From: Cercis canadensis | Taxonomy: Eukaryota > Streptophyta > Magnoliopsida > Fabales > Fabaceae | Reading direction: 5' to 3' | Length of the DNA: 64,000 bases | NCBI GenBank assembly: GCA_003255065.1 | Contig: QAOA01003049.1 | Location: 62,001 to 126,000, forward strand | Part shown: in pieces, positions 9,815 through 21,805 of the stretch | How positions within the stretch are numbered: position 1 is the stretch's first letter | Layout of the letters: each line of letters starts with the position of its first letter | Translations under genes and position numbers: made by a program | The notes under the pieces: model-generated | What the model saw: the letters and a program-made list of their open reading frames with translations, nothing else | What the model was told of the DNA's origin: nothing | Databases searched by the model: none

Positions 9815-12800
9815 ATGGATGATGTTTCTTCTCCATCTGCGAATGATTCTGGTTCTCGAGCTTCTGCAAACAGATCCGCCATTGATGAACCTTCACATCC
9901 TTTCTATCTTCATCATTCGGATAATCCTGGCTTGATTCTTGTTTCACAGCCTTTCACTGGAGAGAACTATGCTTCTTGGAGTCGAGCCATGCTGATTGCT
10001 CTCTCAGTCAAGAATAAATTAGGATTCATCGATGGTTCGATCGTTAAACCAGAAGGTACAAATTCTGGTCTTCTAAATTCCTAGTACCGAAATAACAACA
10101 TTGTTATATCCTGGATTCTCAATTCAATATCCAAGGATATTTCTGCTAGTGTGATTTTCTCTGAAACTGCATATGAGATTTGGATTGATCTTAGAGATCG
10201 ATTTCAGCAACGCAATGGCCCTAGGATTTTCCAATTGAGACGCGAATTGATGAATCTAAGTCAAGAACAGTCTTCTGTCAGTATCTACTTTACCAAGCTG
10301 AAAACAATTTGGGATGAATTAAGCAATTATAGACCTCTCTGTACTTGTGGAAAGTGTACTTGTGGAGGTGTTAAGGATCTTCACTATCACTATCAAATGG
10401 AGTATATCATGTTCTTTCTCATGGGATTACATGATTCCTTTTCACAAATTCATGGTCAGTTGCTTCTTATGGACCCCATGCCTCTTATTAACAAGGTTTT
10501 TGCTCTGGTCTCTCAAGAAGAAAACCAAAGGAAAATTGCTACTCAAGTTTCTTCTAATCTTGAACCTCCTAGCAACATGGCCTTTACTACTAAGGTTGAC
10601 AATTCCAAGGGTAGCAACCAGAATTTTACTGCTGTAGGAAATAGAGGACCAAAGAAGGATCGTCCTTATTGCACTCACTGCAAATTTCATGGTCACACTG
10701 TTGACAGATGCTACAAAATCCATGGCTATCCTCTTGGTTACAGGCATAGGCAAGGTGCTGCTGTAAATCAAGTTTCCTCCCATTCATCCACTGAAGAAGG
10801 AAACAATCCTACTGTTGGAGGATTTCTTCAGAATCTGAACTCCAAGCAATATCAGTAACTCATGACCATGCTTTCCAACCATTTGTCAACTTCTGTCCAG
10901 CACACTACAGATGATGATCGTCCTCCTACCTTTTATCCTACAGGTATTTGCCTATCTGTCAGTTTACATACTACATATTCCTCCAGTCAATATTGGATTG
11001 TTGATTCAGGAGCCACTAGACATATCTGCTCTATTGCTTCTGCTTTCACTTCTTTGAGGACAATCAAGAATGCCACTGTTACCTTGCCTAATCACTGTCA
11101 GATTCCTGTGTCTCTTTGTGGCGATGTGAAATTAAGTTCCTTGCTTACACTCACGGATGTCCTTTTTGTTCCTCAGTTCAAGTTTAATCTCCTGTCTGTT
11201 AGTGCTCTTGTTTCTGCTAGTTCCCTTACAGTGAGCTTCTTTCCTGCTTACTTTGTCATTCAGGAGACCAGCAACAAGAAGATGATTGGCAAGGGTGACA
11301 AACGTGAAGGACTTTACATTCTGAATAATAATTGCTTAGATTATGTCTCTAATTCTTTTGTTAATCATGTTTCCTTTCATGTTTGGCATAATAGACTTGG
11401 CCACATTTCTTTTAAAAGATTAGACAGTATTAAGAGACATCTACCATGTGATGTTACTGGTTTCAATAAAGTTCAACCATGTTATGTTTGTCCCCTTGCT
11501 AAACAAAGACGTTTATCCTTTGAATCTCATAATCACTTGTCTCCTTCTCCATTTGACTTGATTCATTGTGATATTTGGGGTCCTTACAAGGAATTCTCAC
11601 ACACGGGTCATTAATTTTTCCTTACCATGATTGCACTCGGTTTACTTGGATTTTCTTGCTCAAGCACAAGAGTGAAGTGACTTCTGTTATTCCTCATTTT
11701 TTTCATATGATTCTCACTCAGTTTAATGCCAAAATTAAACAATTTCAGTCTGACAATGCTCCTGAGTTGTTGTTTAAAGATTTCTTCAGTGAGCAAGGAG
11801 TTTTGCACCAGTTCTCTTGTGTTGAACGACCACAACAGAACTCAGTTGTGGAACGTAAACACCAGCATCTCCTTAATGTGGCCAGGGCACTTTTCTTCCA
11901 AGCCAGGGTTCCTATAGCTTTTTGGGGTGAGTGCATCTTAACTGCTGCATTTCTGATTAACAGAACTCCTACTCCCTTGCTTCAGCATCATTCTCCATTT
12001 GAGGTACTTTATAAGGCTACTCTTGATTATTCTAGTTTTCGAGTTTTTGGTTGTCTTGCTTTTGCCTCTACATTGACTGCTCATAGAACCAAATTTCAAC
12101 CTCGAGCTCGCACCTGCATATTTCTTGGTTATCCTCCAGGCATGAAAGGTTATAAACTCTATGATGTAGTCACCAAACAAGTGTTTATCTCTCGGGATGT
12201 CATTTTTCATGAAGAAATCTTTCCCTTTCACACTGTCACTGCCTCAGATCAGCTCATTGATCCTTTTCCAGACTTGGTATTGCCTTCTGCCGCTTTGGAT
12301 TTTCCACCTCAATCACAATCTATTACTCCTGTGCATCTTGATTCTCCAATCCCAGATTCTGTGCCTACTACTGCACCAGTTCCAGATTCTGTGCCTGCTA
12401 ATGCACCAGTACCAGATTGTGTGCCTGACTCTCCTGCAATGTTTCTCCGAAAATCAACCAGAATTTCCAAACCTCCTTCCTATCTTCAGGAGTTTCATTG
12501 CAATTTGTTCCATGGTTCTCCCTTACCTCCTTGTACCTCCACTTATCCCATTAGCAACTATCTTTCCTATACTGCTTTATCTCCATCTCATAAATCCTTC
12601 ATTCTTCAAGTCTCCACTCAACTTGAACCTCAGTTTTACCATACAGCAGTTAAGGAACCTCATTGGCGGGAAGCTATGTACGCTGAATTACAGGCTATGG
12701 AAACCAATCACACCTGGTCTGTGGTTCCTTTGCCTCATGGCAAACACACCATTGGCTGTAAATGGATTTACAAAATTAAGCGCAAGGCAGATGGTTCAGT

Positions 12801-14214
12801 GGACAGGCATAAAGCCAGATTAGTCGCCAAGGGATACACTCAACAAGAGGGTGTGGATTTTGTTGAAACCTTTTCTCCAGTTGCAAAACTAGTCACTGTA
12901 AAGGTTCTTCTTGCCCTTGCTGCTTCTCAAAAGTGGCATTTGACTCAACTTGATGTCAACAATGCTTTCCTCAATGGTGATCTCTTTGAAGAAGTTTATA
13001 TGGATCTCCCTCTTGGTTATTTGCCTAAGTCACAGTGCCATACTCAAGGGGCGAAACTGGTTTGCAAACTTCACAAGTCCATTTATGGACTCAAGCAGGC
13101 TTCTCGACAGTGGTACTTCAAGTTCTCACTTGCCTTGTTCAAGTTTGGGTTTGTTCAATCCAAGTCTGACTATTCCTTGTTTACTCAAGGTTCAAGTTCT
13201 ACCTTTGTTGCTCTTCTGGTCTATGTAGACGACATAATCATTGCTGGCCCTTGTCTTTCCTCTATTGCTGCTTTAAAGGTTTTTCTTCATACACAATTCA
13301 AGCTTAAAGACCTGGGGTCCCTCAAGTATTTCCTTGGCCTTGAAATTTCTCGGTCTCACCAAGGTATTGTGCTTTCTCAAAGACATTACACTTTGCATCT
13401 TCTTGAGGACACTGGTTATTTGGCTTGCAAACCCACTTCAGTGCCCATGGACCCTAAACCAGAACTTCATGCTTCTACTGGTGAGCTACTTCCTGATGCC
13501 ACTTTATATAGAAGGCTTGTTGGTCGCCTTCTTTACCTTACCTTATCTAGGTCTGACATCACCTTTGTTGTCCATAAGCTCACACAATTCCTTGCTCAGC
13601 CTCGGTTGCCTCACCTTCAAGCTATCTATCATTTGCTTCGATACTTGAAGGGCACACCTGGCCAGGGTCTCTTTTTTTCTTCTTCTTATTCTCTTCAGTT
13701 GAGAGCATACTTAGATGTTTCTGCCAAAGTGCAACTTAAGGCCTTCTCTGATGCTGATTGGGGTGCATGTCTGGACACTCGCAGGTCTGTCACTGGATTT
13801 TGCATATTCATTGGTGATTCTTTGGTTTCCTGGAAGGCCAAGAAGCAAACCACAGTGTCTCGGTCTTCTGCTGAAGTTGAGTATCGTGTTCTTTCCTCTA
13901 CTGCTAGTGAACTCACCTGGTTGTCCCATCTTCTCAAAGATTTTTAGGTTCCTGTTTGCAGCCCTGCTCTTCTGTTTTGTGATAACCAAGCAGCAATACA
14001 CATACGGAGGTTAGGGTGCAAAGTACTTTCTTGCTTTGTATTTGAAATTAATTGTCATTTTGTTAGAGATAAGGTTTCTTCTGGTTTGATCAAGCTTCTG
14101 CCCATCCGCTCACAGCACCAGTTGGCAGACATCTTCACCAAACCTCTCCCTTCCACTCTGCTGTTTCCATTGTTATCCAAGATGGCTGTCAAAGATCTTT
14201 ACCAGCCACCTTGA
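9815..14214 (+). pseudogene. gag-pol polyprotein of copia element 2, stops plus a frameshift
   Basis: The frame starts at the ATG at 9815. In-frame stops occur at 10082-10084 (TAG), 10856-10858 (TAA) and 11612-11614 (TAA). Right after the last of these, in the integrase core near 11620-11635, about seven bases are missing compared with element 1, moving the frame to the one that continues to 13947. A further TAG at 13945-13947 interrupts RNase H before the natural TGA at 14212-14214. Recognisable domains are gag with a CCHC knuckle (about 10670-10715), protease DSGA (about 11000), the gag-pre-integrase region, integrase, reverse transcriptase with YVDD (about 13220) and RNase H. The RNase H stretch at about 14008-14050 no longer resembles the conserved sequence although its length is kept. 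The element is non-functional. Confidence 0.9.
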
Positions 14215-14221
14215 GGGGGCG

Positions 14222-14487
14222 TATTAGAGTCTGTTATCATTAGTTACATTAGTTATAATTAAATCAAATTAGTTGTAATTAGTTAAGTTTGACTGATTAA
14301 GTTAGTTGTTGACTTTCTTATTTACTTAGTCGGTTATTACAGCTGTTACAACAGCTTTCCTGATATAGCTATATATATAGCTATCTACTCTGATGTACAG
14401 TAACCACTTTTATGATGAAATGAAGATTCAATCTTCTCTCACACTATTCTCTTCTCTCTTCTCTCTCTGACTTCTGCTTGCTCAATA
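14222..14487 (+). repeat. 3' LTR of copia element 2
   Basis: The LTR matches the 5' LTR apart from scattered substitutions, one copy instead of two of the 72-bp block, and about 9 extra bases near its start. It is preceded by the purine tract TTGAGGGGGCG. Confidence 0.88.
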
Positions 14488-15563
14488 ATATGTTTTGTCC
14501 ACACTTTAAGTTCAAAAGGCTTTCGCATGTAAGAACGTGTTAGATATAAAACCGTTCATGAGTCTTCACCTAATAATTTAAACTTTTGGGTCGAATCAAT
14601 TCTTGACACATATAACTGCATAATGGGAGGATCATTACATGAATTATGGCTTGCTCGTTACATAATTAACATTAATTATAGGTTGAATATTATAAAACAT
14701 GAGGCATCTCTACAAAATCAAGACCTAAAATGAAATCACTGATAGTTTATGATCACTATTGTCATCTTTCTAGGAAGAAATATTGATTTAAATCTTATAC
14801 AAAATCAAGACTTGAAATAAAATAATTATTACACCAGCGCACACATTATAATTGGTTTAAAAACTAAAATATCGTTTTATTTATCCATGATCAGAAAAAA
14901 TAAAGAAATAAAATCATTATTTTTACCTTTTGTTTTTTTTTTTTTTTATTTTTTACAAAAGAGTGTAAAAGACTAGGAAAATTGGTTAGCTTTCTTTTTC
15001 TCTTATCAAACAGTGTAATTACCATTCTATATTAACATAGTGGTCTTATCATAAGTGGAAATGTGATTATATGATTCCACGTGCTGTTCAATCCACATCA
15101 AGTAAATATGAGGGGCAATGCTTAATATAAAGTATAAACCAATATTAATTAGCCATCTAGCGCTTGTCTAAATGTGACTTTTCCAAGTATTATTTTTAAG
15201 ACTCAAATCAAATTGATTGCTAAACTAGTTAAGGAATAGTGCTACTTCATCGATTTTTGAACCATTGATGATGAGAGTTACTTTCTTGGGTAGGGCCGAG
15301 AATGTTACCACTACCCACAGGTAAATGGGTTGTAGAAATCCTTGGTGACTTGACTGGCCCATAGAAACTGTAATGGAAAGAAATAAGTAGAGCCCCTATT
15401 CTATCTTCTTTCCACCTGTCACTCCTTTATCTTATCTTCATCTTAAACTATTGGACTTTTTGCTCCGGCCCAACCACTTTATGTAATTCTCTTTAAATTT
15501 TTTTTTTAAGAAAAAAAACTGTCGGCAGGCCCTTTACAATTTTATGAATTATGTAAGGAAATT

Positions 15564-15774
15564 GGAGGTTTCTTAGATATTTTTAGTATTTATGTAGTAT
15601 GTTATATTACATAAAAATAATCAATAAATGAATGACATGTGTACAAATTAATTGTTTTTAAATTTGTTTAAAAAATTAAATAAATTATATTTTATATATA
15701 ATAAAATATAAAAATTATATATGCTTGCCACGTTAGTGTAGTATGACATACTTACGTAGTATCATAGAATCCCC
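15564..15774. mobile_element. MITE-like element, copy 1 of 2
   Basis: About 211 bp with imperfect terminal inverted repeats (left GGAGGTTTCTTAGATA, right end reading inward as GGGGATTCTATGATAC). It is similar along its whole length to 52396-52607, including the internal block with gacatgtgtacaaattaattg. Size, ends and lack of coding capacity fit a MITE; the superfamily was not assigned. Confidence 0.7.
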
Positions 15775-16660
15775 TATTTCTGTGTTTTTTTTTCCTGTAA
15801 ATGAAAACTATTTCGAAGTTTGACTTTGTTATACAAGCTCTTCGAAATCACACCGCCAATCTTTATGTTATAAGGCTTATTTCCAAGAATATTCATGATT
15901 ATTATAGTAATTTTAAAAAATGAGAATTTAGGTGAGTTTCTTTTTCTTTTTAGTTTATACTCAAAATATTCTTATATCTTTTGAATATGAGACTAATTCT
16001 TATTTAAAACAAGAACAACAACTAATAAATTTCTTCTAACAAGTACGACTTCAAAAAATTTAAGTGAGCTTTAAGGGCTGCAAATCAGGTAACCCATAGA
16101 TCGGCCTCTTTTAAAAGGTCTTTTAGATATTTTGCTGGTTTAATGAACCACCAGCAATTATTTGTGACATTCTTCTTGTGGATGCATAATGAAATTCTTA
16201 CTTCACATCAAAAAGAAAAAAAGAAGTTTAATTATGTTATGATGAGTTTAAATTTGATCAATTGTCAGTGTAAAATTTTATACATTATTACTAAAAGAAA
16301 GTATTATATTACAAAAGCAACTACGATAGAAAATACGATAGAAAATAACTTTAACAGTCAATATTGTTTAATATTTTGTTATATTGTCAATGGATCAAAA
16401 CTTAAATCTTATTATAATTCAGTACCATATACGTTTAATTATTCCAGTTTGTTGCTTTGATATGGTTATTATATATATTACATGTTATTTATTTAATTGG
16501 GTATGTATTTATCATAACTCACGAGTGAATATATGTGATTATTTTATTTAAGTATATAATTATTTTGTGTTAGTTATATGTAATTTTAATAAATGAGATG
16601 AGATTTATGAGAAAAGATTATTTTGTCTTCTTACATGTAACCCCAAATTTTGATGACAAT

Positions 16661-17168
16661 ACTAATAAAAAAAAGATCACTTACAAACACAACAAAATGA
16701 CTTGACTGGAATGAGTTCCAGTAATTGTGGGTTGTGGCGTCGTCTTAGATCTTTCCTCAGATCTAAATATTTAATCTTATACATTCTAATTATATTAATG
16801 TTTCAATTCTAGGGTCAGATCAAGTTTATATAGACTTAGACAAAAACGTTACTTATTTTTGTATTAGTTTAATACACTTTTAAGCTTTCTATATATTTAT
16901 AATTGATGCTTTAAATATATTTAATTATCGTTCAAAAAATAAAATCTACAATGGATATATTATATACTATAAATTTATATAATTTATACTTTTATTATCA
17001 CATAAATTTTATCCAACATTTCTTTCACCAGCCCCGCCGGCAGCCGGCCGTGAGAATAGTATTAGTACTAATAAAACAAAAAGATCACTTACAAAATGAC
17101 CAAAATGACTCGACCGGAATGAGTTCCGGTAATTGTGGGTTGTGGCGTCGTCTTAGATCTTTCGTCAG
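16661..17168. repeat. Split direct repeat (two ~100-bp copies about 0.4 kb apart)
   Basis: Bases 16661-16760 and 17067-17168 share a block centred on gagttccggtaattgtgg and ending at gtcgtcttagatctttc, with a few substitutions. The DNA between the copies is AT-rich and unrelated. The copies may be LTR or TIR fragments of a small element, but nothing identifies it. Confidence 0.75.
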
Positions 17169-17837
17169 TTTTATTTGTTTTCTTTTCCAAATTTTATTCT
17201 AACCTGTAACTGTAAGGCTGTAAGGATTGATTTTATTATTCCTCGGAAAATTAAGAAATAGAGAAGTGACTAAGTAGAATGTTTATTATACTTTATTGTA
17301 TTTATTATAGCAGGCTCTCTTTTTCTGCCCTCTATTCTCTTTTACATTTTCGGAGGTACTTATAGGCAATTTAAGAAGTGAAATTGTATAATGTTAACTT
17401 CTCTAGGCGCCTAATAATTAGGTAGAAATTAAATTCCACAACAAATAGACATCATCAATTTTCAATTTTCAGAAACTTCAATTTATATAGTATTATGGTT
17501 AGTCGAATTACTATAACATATATAATTAATATACAATATTTCGTTAGCTTAATTGATGTAATTTAGGTCATTTTTATGTCTTGGAACTAATTCATCGAAC
17601 TCTTTTTGTTATCGTATCTTTTCTAAAATTTAAAATTTACAAGCGAGCTCCTCATATGTTTCTTTTTTTTTTTTCTAATATATATTTTTTGTATATGATT
17701 ACTGCTATCCCATGCATATTTGATAACTTAACTCTATATATTTGATTCTAATGACTAATGAAGCTTTTAAATGAACACCGAAATTTAAATTTTAGTTATG
17801 AGAAACTCCCTGCTAAACTTATGGATAGGTACGTGAT

Positions 17838-17916
17838 AGTTGAATTAGTATTTATTAACTCATAACATAAATTGAGNAGTTGAATTATTATTTATTAACT
17901 CATAACATAAATTGAG
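17838..17916. repeat. 39-bp direct repeat around a single N (probable assembly scar)
   Basis: 17838-17876 and 17878-17916 differ at one position and are separated only by the N at 17877. Confidence 0.9.
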
Positions 17917-18536
17917 TCAACGAAACAAAAAATAAGGTAAATTTTTAAAAATTAAGGATCTAATTAACCTATAACAAGAATTAAGATTAGGTGGCAATAT
18001 GTTATTTTAATTTTTTGTTTTTAGTGAGAAAAAGTTTAGAATGAGGTGAGATTACTACATTTCAAAGTCAATAGCCATATAAAAGATCAAATAAATTCCA
18101 ATTAAAAGTGCGATAATAAAATAATAAATTAGGGAGCAACAAGAACAAGAATAAGCACTAGGACTAGTATATTATTATTACCCCTTGCATTCGTACCTTC
18201 AAGTTTCAACACTTAGGGTATTGGACCACATTTTTCTTAGCTAGTTTTTATTAATTGAGAAATGATCGATACTTTTAGACATCTTCTAAGTCATATTAAA
18301 AAATCTGATTAGATTCAATTTATGTTTGGGCGAATTTAATTTAATTTAATTCAAATGTTGTTTTAGGGTTGCAAATATTATTTTTTAAAAATAAGAAAAG
18401 ATATATAAGAGTGTCATTATTATTTTTTATATCCCTACGTTCTTATGACAGAGTAGCTTTAAAAACGTTAAAACCTTTGCGGCTCTATATCTCACTACTA
18501 CCTCTACGAAATTAATTGGGATTAATTGTTAAAGAA

Positions 18537-19106
18537 TGTATGCAGCATTGTCTTCTCCCTTCTAGAAAATTTTAGAGATAGCTAGAATAGACTAGAAGAC
18601 TCTAGAATGTTCTAGAGTATACTAGCATGAGCTAGAAGGTGCTGAAAAATTCTAGAACATCCTAGAAGGTGCTGGAAGAATGAAGAAGCTTTTAGAAGAT
18701 TCCAGAGCATCCTAGAACCTGGATGAAGGAACTAGACAATCCTAGAAGACTCTGGAGTTGTCTAGAAGGTTATAGAAACCTTGAGATATGTTGTAGTTTA
18801 TTCTAGAACTTTGTAGCTTATTCTACATGTGTCTAGGCTAGTAGTTCCCACCTCCTCCATCACCTATAAATAGGAGTAGCTAAGCTTGTTTTGTTTGTAA
18901 GAGAAAGTGAAGCATCTCTTTACATGAGAGTGGTGTCTTGAGTTGTGAGCTTTCTTTTGAGTGTTTGTACTTCTCTTCAAATTGTGAGTAATCCTTGTAA
19001 AGTGTTGTAGTGTCTTTTATTGTGGGTATAATACAAGTAATTTGTTTACTTGTTTGGGTCCAATATTAGTAAGTTTAGAGTTGCATACTCTAAATTTTAC
19101 TCAACA
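18537..19106 (+). mobile_element. Solo LTR, 570 bp, with 5-bp target-site duplication
   Basis: The sequence begins TG at 18537 and ends CA at 19106 and is flanked by identical TTAAT pentamers at 18532-18536 and 19107-19111. It contains a good TATA box (CTATAAATAG, about 18864-18873) and no coding sequence, primer binding site or second LTR nearby, so it is an LTR left after recombination removed the body of an element. The LTR is unrelated to those of the two copia elements in this window. The 5' 300 bp is saturated with CTAGAA motifs. Confidence 0.88.
18560..18873 (+). promoter_or_regulatory. U3 promoter of the solo LTR: heat-shock-element-like clusters and TATA box
   Basis: Alternating GAA/TTC units at 5-bp spacing, the signature of heat shock factor sites, occur at 18605-18617 (GAAtgTTCtaGAG), 18650-18667 (TTCtaGAAcaTCCtaGAA), 18695-18707 (GAAgaTTCcaGAG) and 18801-18808 (TTCtaGAA). 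A TATA box follows at about 18864-18873. The motif matches are seen directly; responsiveness to heat is an inference. Confidence 0.6.
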
Positions 19107-21313
19107 TTAATTACATAGTGCTATGTTTGACCTTGTGTTGTTCTGCGGTCCTAACCGACCTTAATTCTTGGTGGCTCGGGGAGTATTATCAGTTATTTAT
19201 TGCATGCAAGTGACTATCTAGTTTAATGAGATTCATTTTTTTTTTACACATCAAAGAATCGTAGTCAAAACTTGAACCTAAACTTCTATTTAATTTTCTA
19301 TTATGGGAACTAAGCCCCGTTATTAATCAAGAAGAAGTTAATTAATCAGTAGTAAGGGGAAAAAAAAATTTAACTTCGATGATAACTCCAACTTTTTTTT
19401 CTTTTTTCTTTTTTGAAATGTTTAACTTTCTTTTCTCAATGTTTGGAGTTCAATAAAATTGGATATCATACGTCAAAGTCATCTATGCATGCTGGATATG
19501 AAGTAATGTGGGTTATATATAGATGCTATTCATTACATTATCAATGATCTGTATAATTAATCAGTAAAGAATCAAAGAAAGTGTTGGGAAATGCAAAAGA
19601 AGATCTTTATAATTATGTCTCCCATACATTATAATATTACTTTAATCTATGGGATAAAATTAGGTCAGAGTGGGATGCATTATTAGGTTAAAAAGATAAG
19701 ATGTTGCCCAATCCAATTCGATTTAGCTAATTTATTTTCTCTGATCTTCCTTTTATTTTAATAATCATGACAAGATCGTACACAACATAAAACTGTTCTC
19801 ATTGGTTTAAAATGGGAAGTAGAATCCGCACAAAAAAAAGAAAAGGAAGTAGAATCTACAATCTAATGCTAGTTAGAAAAAGTTATCACATAGCAAAATA
19901 GGAGAACCAACAACACCCTTGTTAGACGAAGAAAGACAGTAGATAGGGTTGTGAACAGTGGGGACTGGAGATGGGATAAACATCGCAATGAAACAATTGT
20001 ATTATATGGAAAAAGATTTCTAGTTTAAAACGTGTTTTTAGTTATAAAGTTTGTCTCTTTATCATCTTTTTCAATTTGAATCTTCTCGATTACATACGTA
20101 ATCACTCTATTTACCTACAAATAAAAGAAAAAATTGCATTATATGATTTTAATATTTGTAATAATTTAGTTACCACAACATAGACATCACACTTAATTCA
20201 AGTGATTTTTTATAAGCATAATCTCTTATAAAGTTGAGATCCCTATTCAATTATTTATTTATTTATTTTTGGATACTTTTAATTAAAAAATCTAACTTTG
20301 TTTATTTAATGGCTTAAAATTATTTAGTTGGTCATGTATTTTTTTAATAAGGTTAGAGATACTCTCATAGCCCTGATGTGTAACCTAATATCTATATCAA
20401 TGATTTAATGCTTATAATATCTAAAGATTCAAGTATAAATTATTTTTATTATATGCTATGGTTTAAAAAAAGAGTATATGTTATGTTTTAAATTAATATA
20501 TGGGGCTTTTAGGATAAATAAATGCCAATTGATTTAGAAGGAAATAATAATTCAGGAATATATAGTTTTTCACTGATATAAAAAAATTATGCGTATATAG
20601 ATTAAATCATTTCGATATCTCTTTGGAATTTGATGNTTGATGGTAAAGAGCAAAAAATTTAATGATATGCTTATCTTGTAAAACTGTTTAGATGATCATA
20701 ATTTTAATCTTTGATAAATAAAATAATTCATGTGCTCTATCTATTGATGGTTAAAAGAAACATATATAAAATTATATTTGATCATTTTAATTTGCATAAT
20801 GCTGTGGAAAAATTAAAAATAGCACAATGTAAACTAAATAATCGTATACTAAAAATTTATATCTACCAATATAAACATGTGATGTATAACGGGTAGATAA
20901 TTTAAGTAGAAAAATATATACCTTATTATTGAAATGAACATCTTTATTCATGTGCAGGCTCCAATACTATATAATATATATCCTTTCTATGAGGAAATCC
21001 AGCCATATTATTGTCCATAGCACAATTGCCTTACACTTTCTTTTGTTTTTTGTTTTTTCTTTTAATCCGCAGTTTCTATCTTACTTATGTAGATGTGACT
21101 TCATATATTAAATGATCACCTGTATTTTGTACATTACTTAGACATATATTATGTCTTTTTTTTTTTCCATTGATTTCATTTTTTTATGATAAGAGATCCA
21201 ATGAAACTCAGATTATATTTATTAATGCCAAAATAATATAGTGTAAGTTTAAACAGTAAACAATATAGAAGTAATGTGACATTATATCAAATTACCGGAT
21301 AAAAGCTCCTACA

Positions 21314-21370
21314 GAATCAAATTTACTGTGACATGGTGCAANGAATCAAATTTGCTGTGACATGGTGCAA
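21314..21370. repeat. 28-bp direct repeat around a single N (probable assembly scar)
   Basis: 21314-21341 and 21343-21370 differ at one base and are separated only by the N at 21342. Confidence 0.88.
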
Positions 21371-21670
21371 AGTGCCAAAGACAAAGGCCAACGATGAAAG
21401 AGAACTATTATTATTATAGAAATGATATGCAGTAATTGGGTATAGCTAGAATAGAATAGTCCATTCTGAACATCAAGAGTCATCTCATACAGTACTTAAA
21501 AGTATGCAGTTGATTAGAAAGCTCAACTTGGCCACATTGTCATAAATAATCATCAACTAGTTTCTAGAGGAAACAAATTTTTACTTCTATAATAACTTTA
21601 GGGATCAATTTTTTATATTTTTCCCTTAATATTTAGACTTGGATATATATCATGCATCTTAACTTAAGAG

Positions 21671-21805
21671 AATGTTTAGAGTTGCTCCCAAAATTCTATG
21701 AGAAGCATAGTTGGAATTTGATTAGCTCCCCAACATAAATTCTGTGAGAACCATCACGCAATTGCTTCTCTTAGAATTGATTTTGGGAGCAATCTCAAAT
21801 ATGTT
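21671..21805. mobile_element. Short inverted-repeat (MITE-like) element
   Basis: The left end (about 40 bp, containing gagttgctcccaaaa and gagaagca) is mirrored by the right end read on the other strand, giving a hairpin of about 135 bp. A third partial copy of the same motif lies in the loop near 21725-21750. There is no coding content and no clear target-site duplication. Confidence 0.6.

Larger units (their letters stand above)
9397..14487 (+). mobile_element. Ty1/copia LTR retrotransposon 2 (degenerate, non-autonomous)
   Basis: The element has LTRs at 9397-9722 and 14222-14487, a primer binding site at 9723-9735, a purine tract at about 14210-14221, and a gag-protease-integrase-reverse transcriptase-RNase H order between them. 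It is clearly related to element 1 in protein sequence, primer binding site, purine tract and TATT/AATA LTR ends, but the LTR sequences differ, so it is a separate family member. The 5' LTR is longer than the 3' LTR because of a 72-bp internal duplication. It carries stops and a frameshift and cannot make its own proteins. No target-site duplication is apparent. Confidence 0.92.
14488..18531. other. Gene-free AT-rich interval
   Basis: No gene is supportable; the open frames are short, AT-driven and without domains. The interval holds an inverted copy of the dispersed repeat also seen near 2.7 kb (about 14495-14660), a MITE-like element at 15564-15774, a split direct repeat (16661-16760 and 17067-17168) and a single-N scar at 17877. 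Confidence 0.55.

Noticed and set aside
11611..12231. Minus-strand open frames within the copia elements
   Set aside because: They are shadows of the gag-pol frame and show no domain.
20630..20642. N-flanked duplication at 20636
   Set aside because: Only six bases (ttgatg) repeat on either side, too short to claim the same assembly scar as at the other Ns.
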